Of a stretch of DNA of 40,853 nucleotides, positions 22,728-30,156 are shown one piece after another. The notes beneath the pieces were generated by a model. That model was not told the origin of the DNA. It saw only the letters and a program-made list of their open reading frames with translations, and ran no database searches. Origin of the DNA: Hamadaea tsunoensis DSM 44101 (GTDB lineage: Bacteria; Actinomycetota; Actinomycetes; Mycobacteriales; Micromonosporaceae); the NCBI RefSeq assembly GCF_000428945.1, contig NZ_AUAX01000045.1, positions 1 to 40,853 on the forward strand, given 5' to 3'. Position 1 is the stretch's first letter. The number at the start of each line of letters is the position of its first letter. A program made the position numbers and the translations under genes.

Positions 22728-23474
22728 GTGCTCGTTCTCCTGCCACCTTCGGAGGGCAAGGCCGCCGTTGCGACCGGACCCGCCCTCGACCTCGCCGGAC
22801 TGAGCTTCCCGGAGCTGAACCGGGCGCGGACGCGTACGCTCACCGCGCTGGTCAAGCTGTGCGCCCGCAAGCGGCCCGGCCCGGCCCTCGAAGCGCTCGG
22901 GCTCTCGTCGGGCCAGACCGGCGAGGTGGAGAAGAACGCCGGACTCAAGGACGCGCCGACGATGACGGCGGCGGAGCTCTACACCGGCGTCCTCTACGAC
23001 GCCCTCGAACTCGCCACGCTCCCGCCCGACGCGTCGGCCGCCGCCGCCGACGCGATCGTCATCTCCTCCGGCCTCTGGGGCGGCGTACGCCTCACCGACC
23101 GCATCCCGTCCTACCGCTGCTCGATCGGGGCGAACCTGCCGCCGCTGGGCGGGCTGGCCGCCTTCTGGCGCAAGCACCTCTCGCTGCCGGCCGACGGCCT
23201 CGTCCTCGACCTGCGCTCCTCCGCGTACGCGGCCATGTGGACACCGCCGGCCGACCGGACCGCGACCGTGCGGGTGCTCCACGAGCGGGCCGGAAAGCGT
23301 ACGGTCGTCAGCCACTTCAACAAGGCGACCAAGGGCCGGCTCCTCCGCGACCTGCTGATCGCCGGAGTACGGCCGTCGACCCCGGCGGAACTGGCCGGGG
23401 CGCTGCGCGACCTCAAGTACACGGTCGAGGAGGCGCGGCCGGGCGCCCTGGACGTCATCGTCCACGAACTCTGA
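22728..23474 (+). CDS. yaaA: Peroxide stress protein YaaA (DUF328/UPF0246)
   Basis: A 248-residue cytoplasmic protein. It opens with the family signature LVLLPPSEGK, and carries the middle YTGVLYDALEL, the ISSGLWGGVRLTDRIPSYR segment and the C-terminal SHFNKATKGRLLRDLL. The Escherichia coli homologue limits free iron under peroxide stress and has a DNA-binding fold. The length is normal. It diverges from sigK, with starts 65 bases apart, so the SigK promoter overlaps its own control region. Confidence 0.93.
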   Translation: MLVLLPPSEGKAAVATGPALDLAGLSFPELNRARTRTLTALVKLCARKRPGPALEALGLSSGQTGEVEKNAGLKDAPTMTAAELYTGVLYDALELATLPPDASAAAADAIVISSGLWGGVRLTDRIPSYRCSIGANLPPLGGLAAFWRKHLSLPADGLVLDLRSSAYAAMWTPPADRTATVRVLHERAGKRTVVSHFNKATKGRLLRDLLIAGVRPSTPAELAGALRDLKYTVEEARPGALDVIVHEL

Positions 23475-23482
23475 CCGTCACG

Positions 23483-23518
23483 GGCCTGCTCGAAGGCCTG
23501 CTCGAAGGCCTGCTCGGG
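23483..23518 (+). repeat. Three 12-bp tandem units
   Basis: GGCCTGCTCGAA occurs twice in direct succession, then a third time with a changed end (GGCCTGCTCGGG), starting 9 bases after the yaaA stop. It opens the 650-bp gap 23475-24124, which holds no convincing gene and is mostly repeats. Confidence 0.7.
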
Positions 23519-23529
23519 GGCATGATCAT

Positions 23530-23618
23530 GAGGAGCGCCTTGATCATGTCGCGTCCAATCGGCAAGGAAGCGCTCTCCCGCCGAATGGACGTTACTTGAT
23601 CACGTCGAGGCGCCCTCC
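23530..23618. repeat. Imperfect inverted repeat containing TGATCATGTCGCG
   Basis: The left part (23530-23562, TTGATCATGTCGCGTCCA core) pairs with 23581-23618 (TGGACG and TTGATCACG) with several mismatches and small gaps. The segment 23538-23553 is the exact inverse of part of the third arm in the repeat at 5357-5384, which links the two gaps 18 kb apart. Confidence 0.6.
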
Positions 23619-23726
23619 TGCGCCGGAATGGCGCGACATCATCATGGGGAACCTCGCCGAGTAGCTGTGGGCGGGGTGGCCGGCGGTGATCGAGTACCCG
23701 GAAGCTGTAGAAGTGGATCTCCATTG

Positions 23727-23792
23727 CTTGATCAAGAGCCGGGGATCTGCAAAAACGGGCCGTTTCTGACAGTATCCGGGTACTTGATCAAG
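23727..23792. repeat. 66-bp imperfect palindrome with CTTGATCAAG ends
   Basis: CTTGATCAAG at 23727-23736 recurs at 23783-23792. The interior halves also pair (CCGGGGAT with ATCCGGG, AAAACGG with CCGTTT). The element adjoins, on its left, another TGATC-containing stretch. It is a further member of the palindromes crowding this gap. Confidence 0.65.
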
Positions 23793-23820
23793 CCGACGCC
23801 CCGCGCGCGCCCACAACCGC

Positions 23821-23907
23821 CCCCAAGATCCCGCTTGGATCAGGGATCTCCACGTAATCATGGCCCAAGATTCGGGTGATTTCCCTGATCCAAGCGGGAT
23901 CTTGGGG
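23821..23907. repeat. Sister copy of the 75-bp coding palindrome, with 26-bp arms
   Basis: Perfect 26-base arms (23821-23846 and 23882-23907) extend the same 75-base core (23827-23901) seen inside the oxidoreductase gene at 20025-20099. The core aligns best in inverted orientation, with roughly nine tenths of bases identical, including the 9-base spacers. A GGGGCC-type tract follows on the right in both places. No gene overlaps this copy. Confidence 0.9.
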
Positions 23908-23970
23908 CCGGGGCCGGGGCCGGGGCCGGGGCCGGCGCTGGGGCGGGGGCCGGGGCCGGCGCTGGGGCGG
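23902..23970 (+). repeat. GGGGCC low-complexity tract
   Basis: Iterated GGGGCC and GGGGCGG units directly follow the palindrome. A similar GGGACC/GGGGCG tract follows the in-gene copy at 20100-20160, where it encodes the Pro/Ala/Gly linker. The tract may belong to the mobile unit. Confidence 0.6.
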
Positions 23971-24124
23971 GTGTGGTCGTGAAACATGGGTGAAACGTTT
24001 GAACGGGGGGAGAAAGTTCCCCGTGAATCATTGACGAACTAGGATCTTATACTCATCATTATGGACAAGTGTCGATGGGCCTATCGCACCCCTTCCTGAT
24101 CCCCCGTCCGGAAAGGAGTAGCCC

Positions 24125-24535
24125 ATGACCGGGGTCTACGGAGAAGTGTCCTGGTTCTGCTGCGGCAGCTCGTGGGGCCCGTGCGGCACCGCCGGCCACG
24201 GCGCCTGCGGCACCTGCAACTCGGGCAGCTACCAGCACGCCTGGCCGAACACGTCGGACGCCTGCCACGCCATCACGAACCCCGAGGCGTGCGGCACCAG
24301 CCTGTCGCGGCGCGGCTGCGGCTTCAAGCACTACACCACCAACCGCTGCACGGGCGCCAAGATCGGTACGACGATCGCCGACTGCGGGCCGCAGACGGAC
24401 CTGTTCTGCGGCGAGACGTCGTGCTGCGGTTCGGTGTGCGGGTCGAATCGGCTGATCGACCTCACTCCCGCCGCCTTCAGCGCCATCGCGAGCCTGTCCA
24501 ACGGGCTGCGGCCGGCGTACGTGGATGTGGTGTGA
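24125..24535 (+). CDS. Cysteine-rich double-psi beta-barrel (RlpA/barwin/expansin-like) protein
   Basis: A 136-residue protein with 14 cysteines (12, 13, 20, 28, 31, 47, 56, 65, 75, 87, 95, 100, 101, 105). Double-psi barrel features are visible: NPEACGTSL near residue 55, GTTIADCGP at 81-89, and the closing IDLTPAAFSAIASLSNG (111-127), which matches the end of RlpA and expansin-type domains. So many cysteines imply a disulfide-rich extracytoplasmic protein, yet the N-terminus (MTGVYGEVSWFCC) has no signal peptide. AAAGGAG 7 bases upstream supports this ATG. The stop lies one base before the next gene, which has a Tat leader, so export as a passenger is conceivable. Carbohydrate or wall binding is likely by fold; enzyme activity unknown. 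Confidence 0.75.
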   Translation: MTGVYGEVSWFCCGSSWGPCGTAGHGACGTCNSGSYQHAWPNTSDACHAITNPEACGTSLSRRGCGFKHYTTNRCTGAKIGTTIADCGPQTDLFCGETSCCGSVCGSNRLIDLTPAAFSAIASLSNGLRPAYVDVV

Positions 24536-24536
24536 G

Positions 24537-25115
24537 ATGGACCGTCGCGCTCTGCTCACCTCGGCCGTCCTGGCCGGCGCCACCGCGTTCGGCTCGCTCG
24601 CACCGGAGACGGCGTTCGCGCAGGCCGCCGCGCAGCCGGTCCAACCGGGCGAGAAGGACCCGAACTTCGCCGAGGGCCGGGTCACCGGCCTCGTCGACAC
24701 GATGCTGATGGTCACCGGCTCGGACAACACGTTGTGGCGCATCAGGATCACGCAGGGGACGAGCATCTGGAAGCTGCGTCCGACCACATTGGACAAAGTC
24801 GCCGTCGGGGACGGGCTCTACGCCCGCGGCGCGCGGCTCGCCGACGGCACGCTCGCCGCCGACGCGGTCTGGGTGAACATCGTCAACCTCCAGGTGCACA
24901 TCGCCGCCCTCAGCCGCAACACCATCCACTTCGACCACCGCGGCAAGCGCGTCGTCGGGCACGTCGTACCCGGCACGTCCGCGGCGGTCTACAACGGGAC
25001 GCCCGCCATCGGCGACATGTCGATGGTCCAGGTCGGCAAGCACGCCCAGGTCATCGGCGCGTGGCTGCCCGACACCAACGAGATCGAGATCGCCACCCTG
25101 CACACTTCCGCCTAG
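24537..25115 (+). CDS. Tat-exported protein with DUF5666-like beta-rich domain
   Basis: A 192-residue exported protein. A twin-arginine leader (MDRRALLTSAVLAGATAFG, cleavage after about AFA at residue 30) is followed by a beta-rich region with DUF5666/OB-like strands: EGRVTGLVDTMLMVTG, then VGDGLYARGARLADGTLAADAVWVNI, and a second half of similar pattern (GKRVVGHVVPG, VGKHAQVIGAWLPDTNEIEIATLH). It starts one base after the Cys-rich protein's stop and is followed by a MauE-like gene, so the three form one unit. No catalytic motif is seen. It may chaperone or co-export the Cys-rich partner (inference). Confidence 0.72.
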   Translation: MDRRALLTSAVLAGATAFGSLAPETAFAQAAAQPVQPGEKDPNFAEGRVTGLVDTMLMVTGSDNTLWRIRITQGTSIWKLRPTTLDKVAVGDGLYARGARLADGTLAADAVWVNIVNLQVHIAALSRNTIHFDHRGKRVVGHVVPGTSAAVYNGTPAIGDMSMVQVGKHAQVIGAWLPDTNEIEIATLHTSA

Positions 25116-25163
25116 GCACCCGGCCGGGTGCGGCCGGCCGGTCCGCTCACTCGAGGACGGACC

Positions 25164-25964
25164 ATGACTTCGCTGCAACCCATCCTGCTCGCCGCGGTCC
25201 TGCTCTGGTCCGCGCGGCTCAAGACTTTCAGCAAGTACGCCGAGTCCAGCGCCCGGCGTTCGCCCCTGGCCCGGCTGCTCGGCGACCGGCGGGCCGTGCC
25301 GGCGTACCGGGGCGTGGGGGTGATCGAGGCGGCGGTCGCGGTGCTGCTGCTCGTCCGGCCGTCGATCGGCACCTGGGCGTGCGCCGCTCTCGGCGTCGGC
25401 TTCGTCGCGTACCTGGCGTACGGGCGGCTGTTCGCGAAGGAGGCGTCCTGCGGCTGCATGTCGGCCCAGCCGTCGCCGATCCGGGCGCGCAGCTTCCTGC
25501 GGGCGTTCCTGGTGATCGCCCTGGCGCTGGTCCCGGTCCCGGTCTCGCTCGCGGGCGCCGGCCTGGTCGTCGCCGAGGCGCTGCTGTTCGCCGCCCTGTC
25601 GACCGAACTGGACCGGCACTGGCTGGTGCCGCTGCGCCGGCTCAAGGCCCGGTGGACGCATCCGCTCGCGTCGCCCGGCGACTTCCCCGTTCCCGTCGCG
25701 TCGTCCGTGGAACAGCTCCAGCGCAGTTCGGCGTACCGGGAGCTCGCCCCGAGCCTGCGCTCGGACCTGCGTGAGCATTGGGACGAGGGGGAGTGGCGGC
25801 TGCTGCTCTATTCGGTGACCCACGCGGGCGTGCCGGCGTCGGTGGTGTTCGCGGTGCCGCGGCTGCGGTACGCGCCCACGGACGTACGCGCGGCCGTCGT
25901 GGCGGAGTCGGGGGAGACCCTGGCCACCCTCCACTCCGCCGCCCAACCCGAGTACGCGATCTGA
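25164..25964 (+). CDS. MauE/DoxX-like redox-associated membrane protein with C-terminal extension
   Basis: A 266-residue protein. Residues 1-155 hold four membrane helices (PILLAAVLLWSARLK; IEAAVAVLLLV; ACAALGVGFVAYLAYG; FLRAFLVIALALVPVPVSLAGAGL) and, between helices 3 and 4, a CGC motif (EASCGCMS) as in MauE, which helps form disulfides in methylamine dehydrogenase. About 100 soluble residues follow, with no recognised domain and no further Cys. It is the third gene of the unit, 48 bases after the Tat protein. The pairing of a MauE-type protein with a 14-Cys protein suggests a dedicated disulfide-formation system. Confidence 0.75.
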   Translation: MTSLQPILLAAVLLWSARLKTFSKYAESSARRSPLARLLGDRRAVPAYRGVGVIEAAVAVLLLVRPSIGTWACAALGVGFVAYLAYGRLFAKEASCGCMSAQPSPIRARSFLRAFLVIALALVPVPVSLAGAGLVVAEALLFAALSTELDRHWLVPLRRLKARWTHPLASPGDFPVPVASSVEQLQRSSAYRELAPSLRSDLREHWDEGEWRLLLYSVTHAGVPASVVFAVPRLRYAPTDVRAAVVAESGETLATLHSAAQPEYAI

Positions 25965-26219
25965 GGTGGAATTCCTTGCGGCCGGCCCCGCGCGGATGTT
26001 GACGAGGCGTGACGAAGCCATCGTCCGTTCGTGCGGGGCGGCCTGCCGGAGTGGGTGGACAGAGGTGGACGAGCCGGAATCAATCCGTGGAATGTGTCGG
26101 GTATTTGAACGGCCGATGGCGTGACCGTGCCCCGATGGGGGGTTGTGAAGCTCACCGCTCGGCGCGACTCTCGTGGATGGCCGTGTATCGCGTGGCCACG
26201 GGGCCGGGGGGAGGGTGCA

Positions 26220-28523
26220 ATGGCTCGCAGCTCCGCCGGGCCCGGTGCCGCCCGGGCGGATGTGCCGGGACACGCCCGGCGCAACCTGTTCCGCTCGATC
26301 CGCATCCAGCTCATGCTGCCCGTCGTCATCGCGACCCTGGCGCTGTGGGCGTTCGGCCTGGTCGAGACCCGTCAAGCCGTCGCGACCTCGCGGGCGGCCG
26401 GCAATTCCCGGATCCTCGCCGGCGCCCTGACCGCCACCGTGCGGCTCAACCACCAGCTCGAGCAGGAGGTCGCCGAGACCTCGGACCTGTTGCTGCGCAA
26501 CGGAAAGGGCGAGCAGCTCCTGGTCGCCCAGCAGGCGCGGACCGACGCGGCCCTGGCGGCGTACCAGTCGGCGAGCGAGGCCGCGTCCCGGGTGTCGTCG
26601 ACCGTGGCGGCCGCCTTCGACCGGGCCCGCAACGAACTCGCCGGCCTCGCCCGCATCCGGGACAACGCGCTGCATCCCCCGGCCAGCCTGGCCAATCCGG
26701 ACGGCAACTCGCCCGAGGTGGTCTACGACGAGCTGACCCAGTCGCTGGTCTCGGTGGCGGAGAGCATCTCGATCGAACCGGTGTCGCCGGAGCTGATCGC
26801 GAACGCGCGGGTGGTCGCGATGCTGGCGGCGGCCGAGCACCGCGGCGCCCAGGAGCGGGCGCTGCTGCGCGACGTCTTCGCCCGCGACCGGTTCATGACC
26901 GGCGAACTCGCCCGGCTCGGCCAGCTGCGCGGGTCCGAACTGGACCGCCTGGCCCAGATGCGCAGCATCGCCGACCAGCCGGTCAACGCCCGCTACATCG
27001 AGCTCGTCAGCGGCACCGACGTCGACCAGGCCCGGATCATCCTCGATGCCGCGCTGCAGGCCGACTCGAAGCCGTCGGCCCTCGACGTCGACCCGGACAC
27101 GTGGTACATCGCCCAGACCAACGCCCTGCGCCGGCTCTTCCTGTTCCAGATGGAGATCATCACCACGCTGGAGAACGACGCCGCCCGGATCGAGGCGAGC
27201 GCGCGCAACCAGTCGGTGCTCACCTCGGCGCTCACCGCGACGGCGGTGTCGGTCACCTTCACGGCCGCCGTGCTGCTGGTGTCGCGTACCAGCCGGCGGC
27301 TGCGCAGCCTGCGGCACACGGCCCAGACCGTCACCGCGGCCGAACTCCCGGCGGCCATCGCGGCGGTCACGGCGGCCCCGAGCCCCGACACGGTACGCGC
27401 GGTCGCCAGCGCCTCGGCCGACCGGGCCGACGCGGAGCTGGCCGCCGGCCGGGACGAGATCGGCGAGCTGGCCGGGGCCGTCGGCGCCCTGCACCGCCAG
27501 GCCGTACGCCTCGCGGCCGACCAGGCCCTGCTGCGCCTCGACGTGGCCCGGATCTTCGTCGCGCTGTCCCGGCGCGGCCAGACCCTGGTGCACCGGCAGT
27601 TGCAGCTGCTGGACGAGTTCGAGCGGATCGAGACCGACCCGGACACGCTCGGCCGCCTCTTCCAGCTCGACCACCTGGCCGCGCGTATGCGCCGCAACGA
27701 GGAGAACCTGCTCGTGCTGGCCGGCGCCGACCCGGGGCGTACGTTCGCCGCGCCGCAGCTGCTCAGCGACATCGTGATGGCGGCGGCCTCCGAGATCGAG
27801 GAGTACGACCGGATCGACGCGTCCGCGGTCACCGAGGCGTGGGTCGACGCGTACGCGGTCAGCGATCTGGTGCACCTGCTGGCCGAGCTGCTCGAGAACG
27901 CCGCGATCTTCTCGCCGCCGTCGACCCGTGTCCAGGTGTCCACGCACCGGACGATCGACGCGCTGACCCTCACCATCTACGACCACGGCATCGGTATCCC
28001 TGCCGAGCAGCTGAACCGGATCAACGAGCAGCTGGTCCAGCCCGTGACCCTGACCAGCGAGCTCGCGAGCCGGATGGGCCTGCTCGTGGTCGCCCGGCTC
28101 GCCCAGCGCCTCCAACTGCGCGTCGAGCTGCGCAGCGGGGCCAGCACCGGCACCGCCGCCGTGGTCAGCCTGCCGCCACGACTGCTGGCGCCCGCGCACA
28201 TCGTGCGCCAGCGGCTGGCGGACAAGCAGCAAGCCGAGTCCCGGACGGCCGCGGAGATCCCGCTGCCCTCGATCGGCACCGTCTCCACCCTGCGTACGAC
28301 CCCGGTCCGGGGTCGCGCTCCGGTCGCGATCGCCGAATCCGGTCTGCCGCAACGGTCACCGGGTGGCGCGCTCGCGCCCGACCTGACCGAGTCCGGCCCG
28401 CCGGCCCGGCCGTCCCTGGCGCCCGGCGTACTGGATCCGGAACTGGCCCGGGCCCGGCTGTCCAGCCTGGCCTCCGGCCTTGCCGCAGCCCAGCGGCAGG
28501 TCGTTCCGCCGCCCTGGCCCTGA
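26220..28523 (+). CDS. Sensor histidine kinase-like protein with NIT domain (conservon CvnA type)
   Basis: A 767-residue membrane protein. Membrane segment 1 is at about 31-50, then an extracytoplasmic nitrate/nitrite-sensing (NIT) helical domain to about 330, membrane segment 2 at about 336-357, a HAMP-like linker and a histidine-kinase ATPase: N box AELLENAAIFSPPS and G box DHGIGIPAEQLNRIN. The dimerisation region LFQLDHLAARMRRNEENLLVLAG is that of Streptomyces CvnA proteins. A Pro-rich tail follows. GGGAGG lies upstream of the ATG. A roadblock gene follows as in conservons, but CvnC (DUF742) and the CvnD GTPase are absent here. Confidence 0.87.
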   Translation: MARSSAGPGAARADVPGHARRNLFRSIRIQLMLPVVIATLALWAFGLVETRQAVATSRAAGNSRILAGALTATVRLNHQLEQEVAETSDLLLRNGKGEQLLVAQQARTDAALAAYQSASEAASRVSSTVAAAFDRARNELAGLARIRDNALHPPASLANPDGNSPEVVYDELTQSLVSVAESISIEPVSPELIANARVVAMLAAAEHRGAQERALLRDVFARDRFMTGELARLGQLRGSELDRLAQMRSIADQPVNARYIELVSGTDVDQARIILDAALQADSKPSALDVDPDTWYIAQTNALRRLFLFQMEIITTLENDAARIEASARNQSVLTSALTATAVSVTFTAAVLLVSRTSRRLRSLRHTAQTVTAAELPAAIAAVTAAPSPDTVRAVASASADRADAELAAGRDEIGELAGAVGALHRQAVRLAADQALLRLDVARIFVALSRRGQTLVHRQLQLLDEFERIETDPDTLGRLFQLDHLAARMRRNEENLLVLAGADPGRTFAAPQLLSDIVMAAASEIEEYDRIDASAVTEAWVDAYAVSDLVHLLAELLENAAIFSPPSTRVQVSTHRTIDALTLTIYDHGIGIPAEQLNRINEQLVQPVTLTSELASRMGLLVVARLAQRLQLRVELRSGASTGTAAVVSLPPRLLAPAHIVRQRLADKQQAESRTAAEIPLPSIGTVSTLRTTPVRGRAPVAIAESGLPQRSPGGALAPDLTESGPPARPSLAPGVLDPELARARLSSLASGLAAAQRQVVPPPWP

Positions 28524-28607
28524 GGCGGCCTCCACCCCGCACCGATCCCCACCATCGCCCGCAGCCGGCCCCGGCCGCGCGGGTGACGCACAGATTGCGA
28601 ATGACTG

Positions 28608-29033
28608 ATGTCCGAACTGACCGACCGCATCGCCCCCACCGATCCGGCCAACCTCGACTGGTTGCTGACCTCGTTCGCCCGCCGGGTCCCGCACGTCGTG
28701 TACGCGCTGGCCGTCTCCGTCGACGGGCTGACCCTCGCCAGCACCGAGGGCCTGCCGCCGGACGAGGCCGACCAGCTCTCCGCCATCACCAGCGGCCTCG
28801 TCAGCCTCGTCGTCGGGGCGGCCCGGTGCCTGAAGACCGAACGCGTCCGGCAGACCGTCGTCGACATGGATGGCGGCGTCCTGCTCGTCATGGCGGTCGG
28901 CGACCGGGCGCAGCTGGCCGTGCTCGCCTCGCCCGGCTGCGACCTCGGCCAGACCGGCTACGAGACGGCCCTGCTCGCCCAGCGGGTCGCCGCCGCCCTC
29001 GAACCCGGCGCGCGCGTACCGGGCCAGCTATGA
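28608..29033 (+). CDS. Roadblock/LC7 domain protein (CvnB type)
   Basis: A 141-residue cytosolic protein consisting of one roadblock/LC7 fold: NLDWLLTSFARRVPHVVYALAVSVDGLTLASTEGL, then ADQLSAITSGLVSLV and GVLLVMAVGDRAQLAVLAS. In conservons this protein binds the small GTPase CvnD and the kinase. Here the next gene, overlapping by 4 bases (ATGA), is a TAXI solute-binding lipoprotein. The usual DUF742 and GTPase partners must be supplied from elsewhere or dispensed with. Confidence 0.9.
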   Translation: MSELTDRIAPTDPANLDWLLTSFARRVPHVVYALAVSVDGLTLASTEGLPPDEADQLSAITSGLVSLVVGAARCLKTERVRQTVVDMDGGVLLVMAVGDRAQLAVLASPGCDLGQTGYETALLAQRVAAALEPGARVPGQL

Positions 29034-29989
29034 GAACTCGTCTCGCCGCCCTGCTCGCCGTGGTGCTGTTCGCCGCGGGCGGGTGTGCCCAGGCCAAGCT
29101 GGCGCCGCAGCGCTGGCACGGCGGCGAGATCACGATCGGCACCGGGCCGACCAACGGCGTCTTCAACCAGCTGGGCGGCGGGTACGCCGACGTCATCAAC
29201 CGGCACATGACCGGCTTCGAGGCGACGGCGGTGCCGACGAACGGGGCGGGGGAGAACCTGACCCGGCTGACCAAGGGCGACGTGGACGTGGCGTTCACGT
29301 TCGCCGACGTGGCCGCCGACGCCGTGAGCGGCACGGGCGCGTACGCGGGGACGCCATTGCAGATCCGGGCGCTGGGCCGGGTCTTCAACAGCTACACCCA
29401 CCTCGTGGTACGCAGGAACGCCGGGATCACGAAGATCGAGGACCTCCGCGGGAAGCGCGTCGGTACGGGACCGGCCGGCTCCGGTACCGAGGAGGTGGCG
29501 CTGCGGGTGATGGCGGCCGGGAAGGTCGGCCTCGGCGACATCACGCGTACGTCGGCGTCGCTGAACGGGATGACCGACCTCATGCAGCAGAACAAGCTCG
29601 ACGCGATGTTCTACTCGGCCGGCCTGCCGACCGTCGGCATCACCGCGATGATGAGCCGGCTGCCGGGCCAGCTCGCGCTGCTGCCGCTCGACGGCATCCT
29701 GCCCGCCCTGCAGAAGGCCCATCCGGGCGTCTACACGGCCGGTGTGATCCCCAAGGCGGCCTACAACCTGCCGGCCGACGTCGCCACGATCGCGGTGCCG
29801 AACATGATCGTGGTGGCCGCCTCGCTGCCGGACGACATCGCGTACCAGCTGACGAAGATGCTCTTCGAGTACACCGACGAGCTGGAGGCGGTGCATCCCG
29901 AGGGGAAGAACATCCACAAGGACGTCGGCGCTCAGACCGACCCGGTGCTGCTGCACCCGGGCGCGAAAATCTATTTCGCGGGCGGCTGA
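29030..29989 (+). CDS. TAXI family TRAP-type solute-binding lipoprotein
   Basis: A 319-residue exported lipoprotein (lipobox LFAAGGC, Cys19). TAXI family features are visible: ITIGTGPTNGVFNQLGGGYADVIN at the N-terminus, NGAGENLTRLTKGDVDVAF, and DLRGKRVGTGPAGSGTEEVA. These proteins capture small acids such as glutamate for TRAP transport. No TRAP membrane subunits follow. The start overlaps the roadblock stop (ATGA), so it is translated with the conservon pair. It may serve as a ligand-sensing partner for the NIT kinase instead of a transporter part (inference). Confidence 0.9.
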   Translation: MRTRLAALLAVVLFAAGGCAQAKLAPQRWHGGEITIGTGPTNGVFNQLGGGYADVINRHMTGFEATAVPTNGAGENLTRLTKGDVDVAFTFADVAADAVSGTGAYAGTPLQIRALGRVFNSYTHLVVRRNAGITKIEDLRGKRVGTGPAGSGTEEVALRVMAAGKVGLGDITRTSASLNGMTDLMQQNKLDAMFYSAGLPTVGITAMMSRLPGQLALLPLDGILPALQKAHPGVYTAGVIPKAAYNLPADVATIAVPNMIVVAASLPDDIAYQLTKMLFEYTDELEAVHPEGKNIHKDVGAQTDPVLLHPGAKIYFAGG

Positions 29990-30009
29990 GATCGCGTTAT
30001 GGTGGTGGC

Positions 30010-30060
30010 ATGAATCCTCAGCAGAGCACGACGACGCCGGACCTCCCGGCGTTGTGTTGA
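30010..30060 (+). CDS. Leader peptide with three Thr codons (16 residues)
   Basis: The short frame reads MNPQQSTTTPDLPALC and stops at 30060, 96 bases before the ThrRS-like gene. Three consecutive ACG codons (30028-30036) lie inside the first arm of a leader hairpin. A GGTGG stretch precedes the ATG but the ribosome site is weak. The arrangement matches amino-acid attenuators, with Thr as the sensed amino acid. Confidence 0.7.
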   Translation: MNPQQSTTTPDLPALC

Positions 30061-30109
30061 TCTGCTGACCATGGCTTTCAACGGCTCCGGGCCTTCGCCC
30101 GGAGCCGTT
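30034..30109 (+). promoter_or_regulatory. Transcription attenuator controlling the ThrRS-like gene
   Basis: Three alternative pairings are visible. Hairpin 1 is ACGCCGG (30034-30040) with CCGGCGT (30046-30052), overlapping the Thr codons. The antiterminator is CCCGGCGTTG (30045-30054) with CAACG...CCGGG (30079-30091, 3-base bulge). The terminator is a perfect 12-base stem, 30080-30091 with 30098-30109, with a CCTTCG loop. A ribosome stalled at the Thr codons would open hairpin 1 and favour the antiterminator. Confidence 0.72.
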
Positions 30110-30156
30110 CGGCTTTCCGGAACGGGCCCGCGCCGCCCGCATCCAAGGAGAGCGTC

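Noticed and set aside
23628-23879. Small plus-strand ORF in the repeat gap
   Set aside because: It runs across two palindromes, has no ribosome site or recognisable domain, and its codons reflect the repeats.
24031-24053. Promoter TTGACG...TATACT before the Cys-rich gene
   Set aside because: The spacer is only 11 bases. Other -10 choices nearby fit poorly, so no promoter is claimed.
24125-24535. Methylamine dehydrogenase light chain, suggested by the many cysteines and the MauE-like neighbour
   Set aside because: The cysteine spacing differs and no heavy-chain gene is present. The end of the protein (IDLTPAAFSAIASL) fits an RlpA/expansin-type double-psi barrel instead.
24477-28352. Very long open frame on the minus strand (1291 codons)
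   Set aside because: It is an antisense shadow of several well-supported plus-strand genes; composition is Arg/Gly/Pro-rich with no domain.
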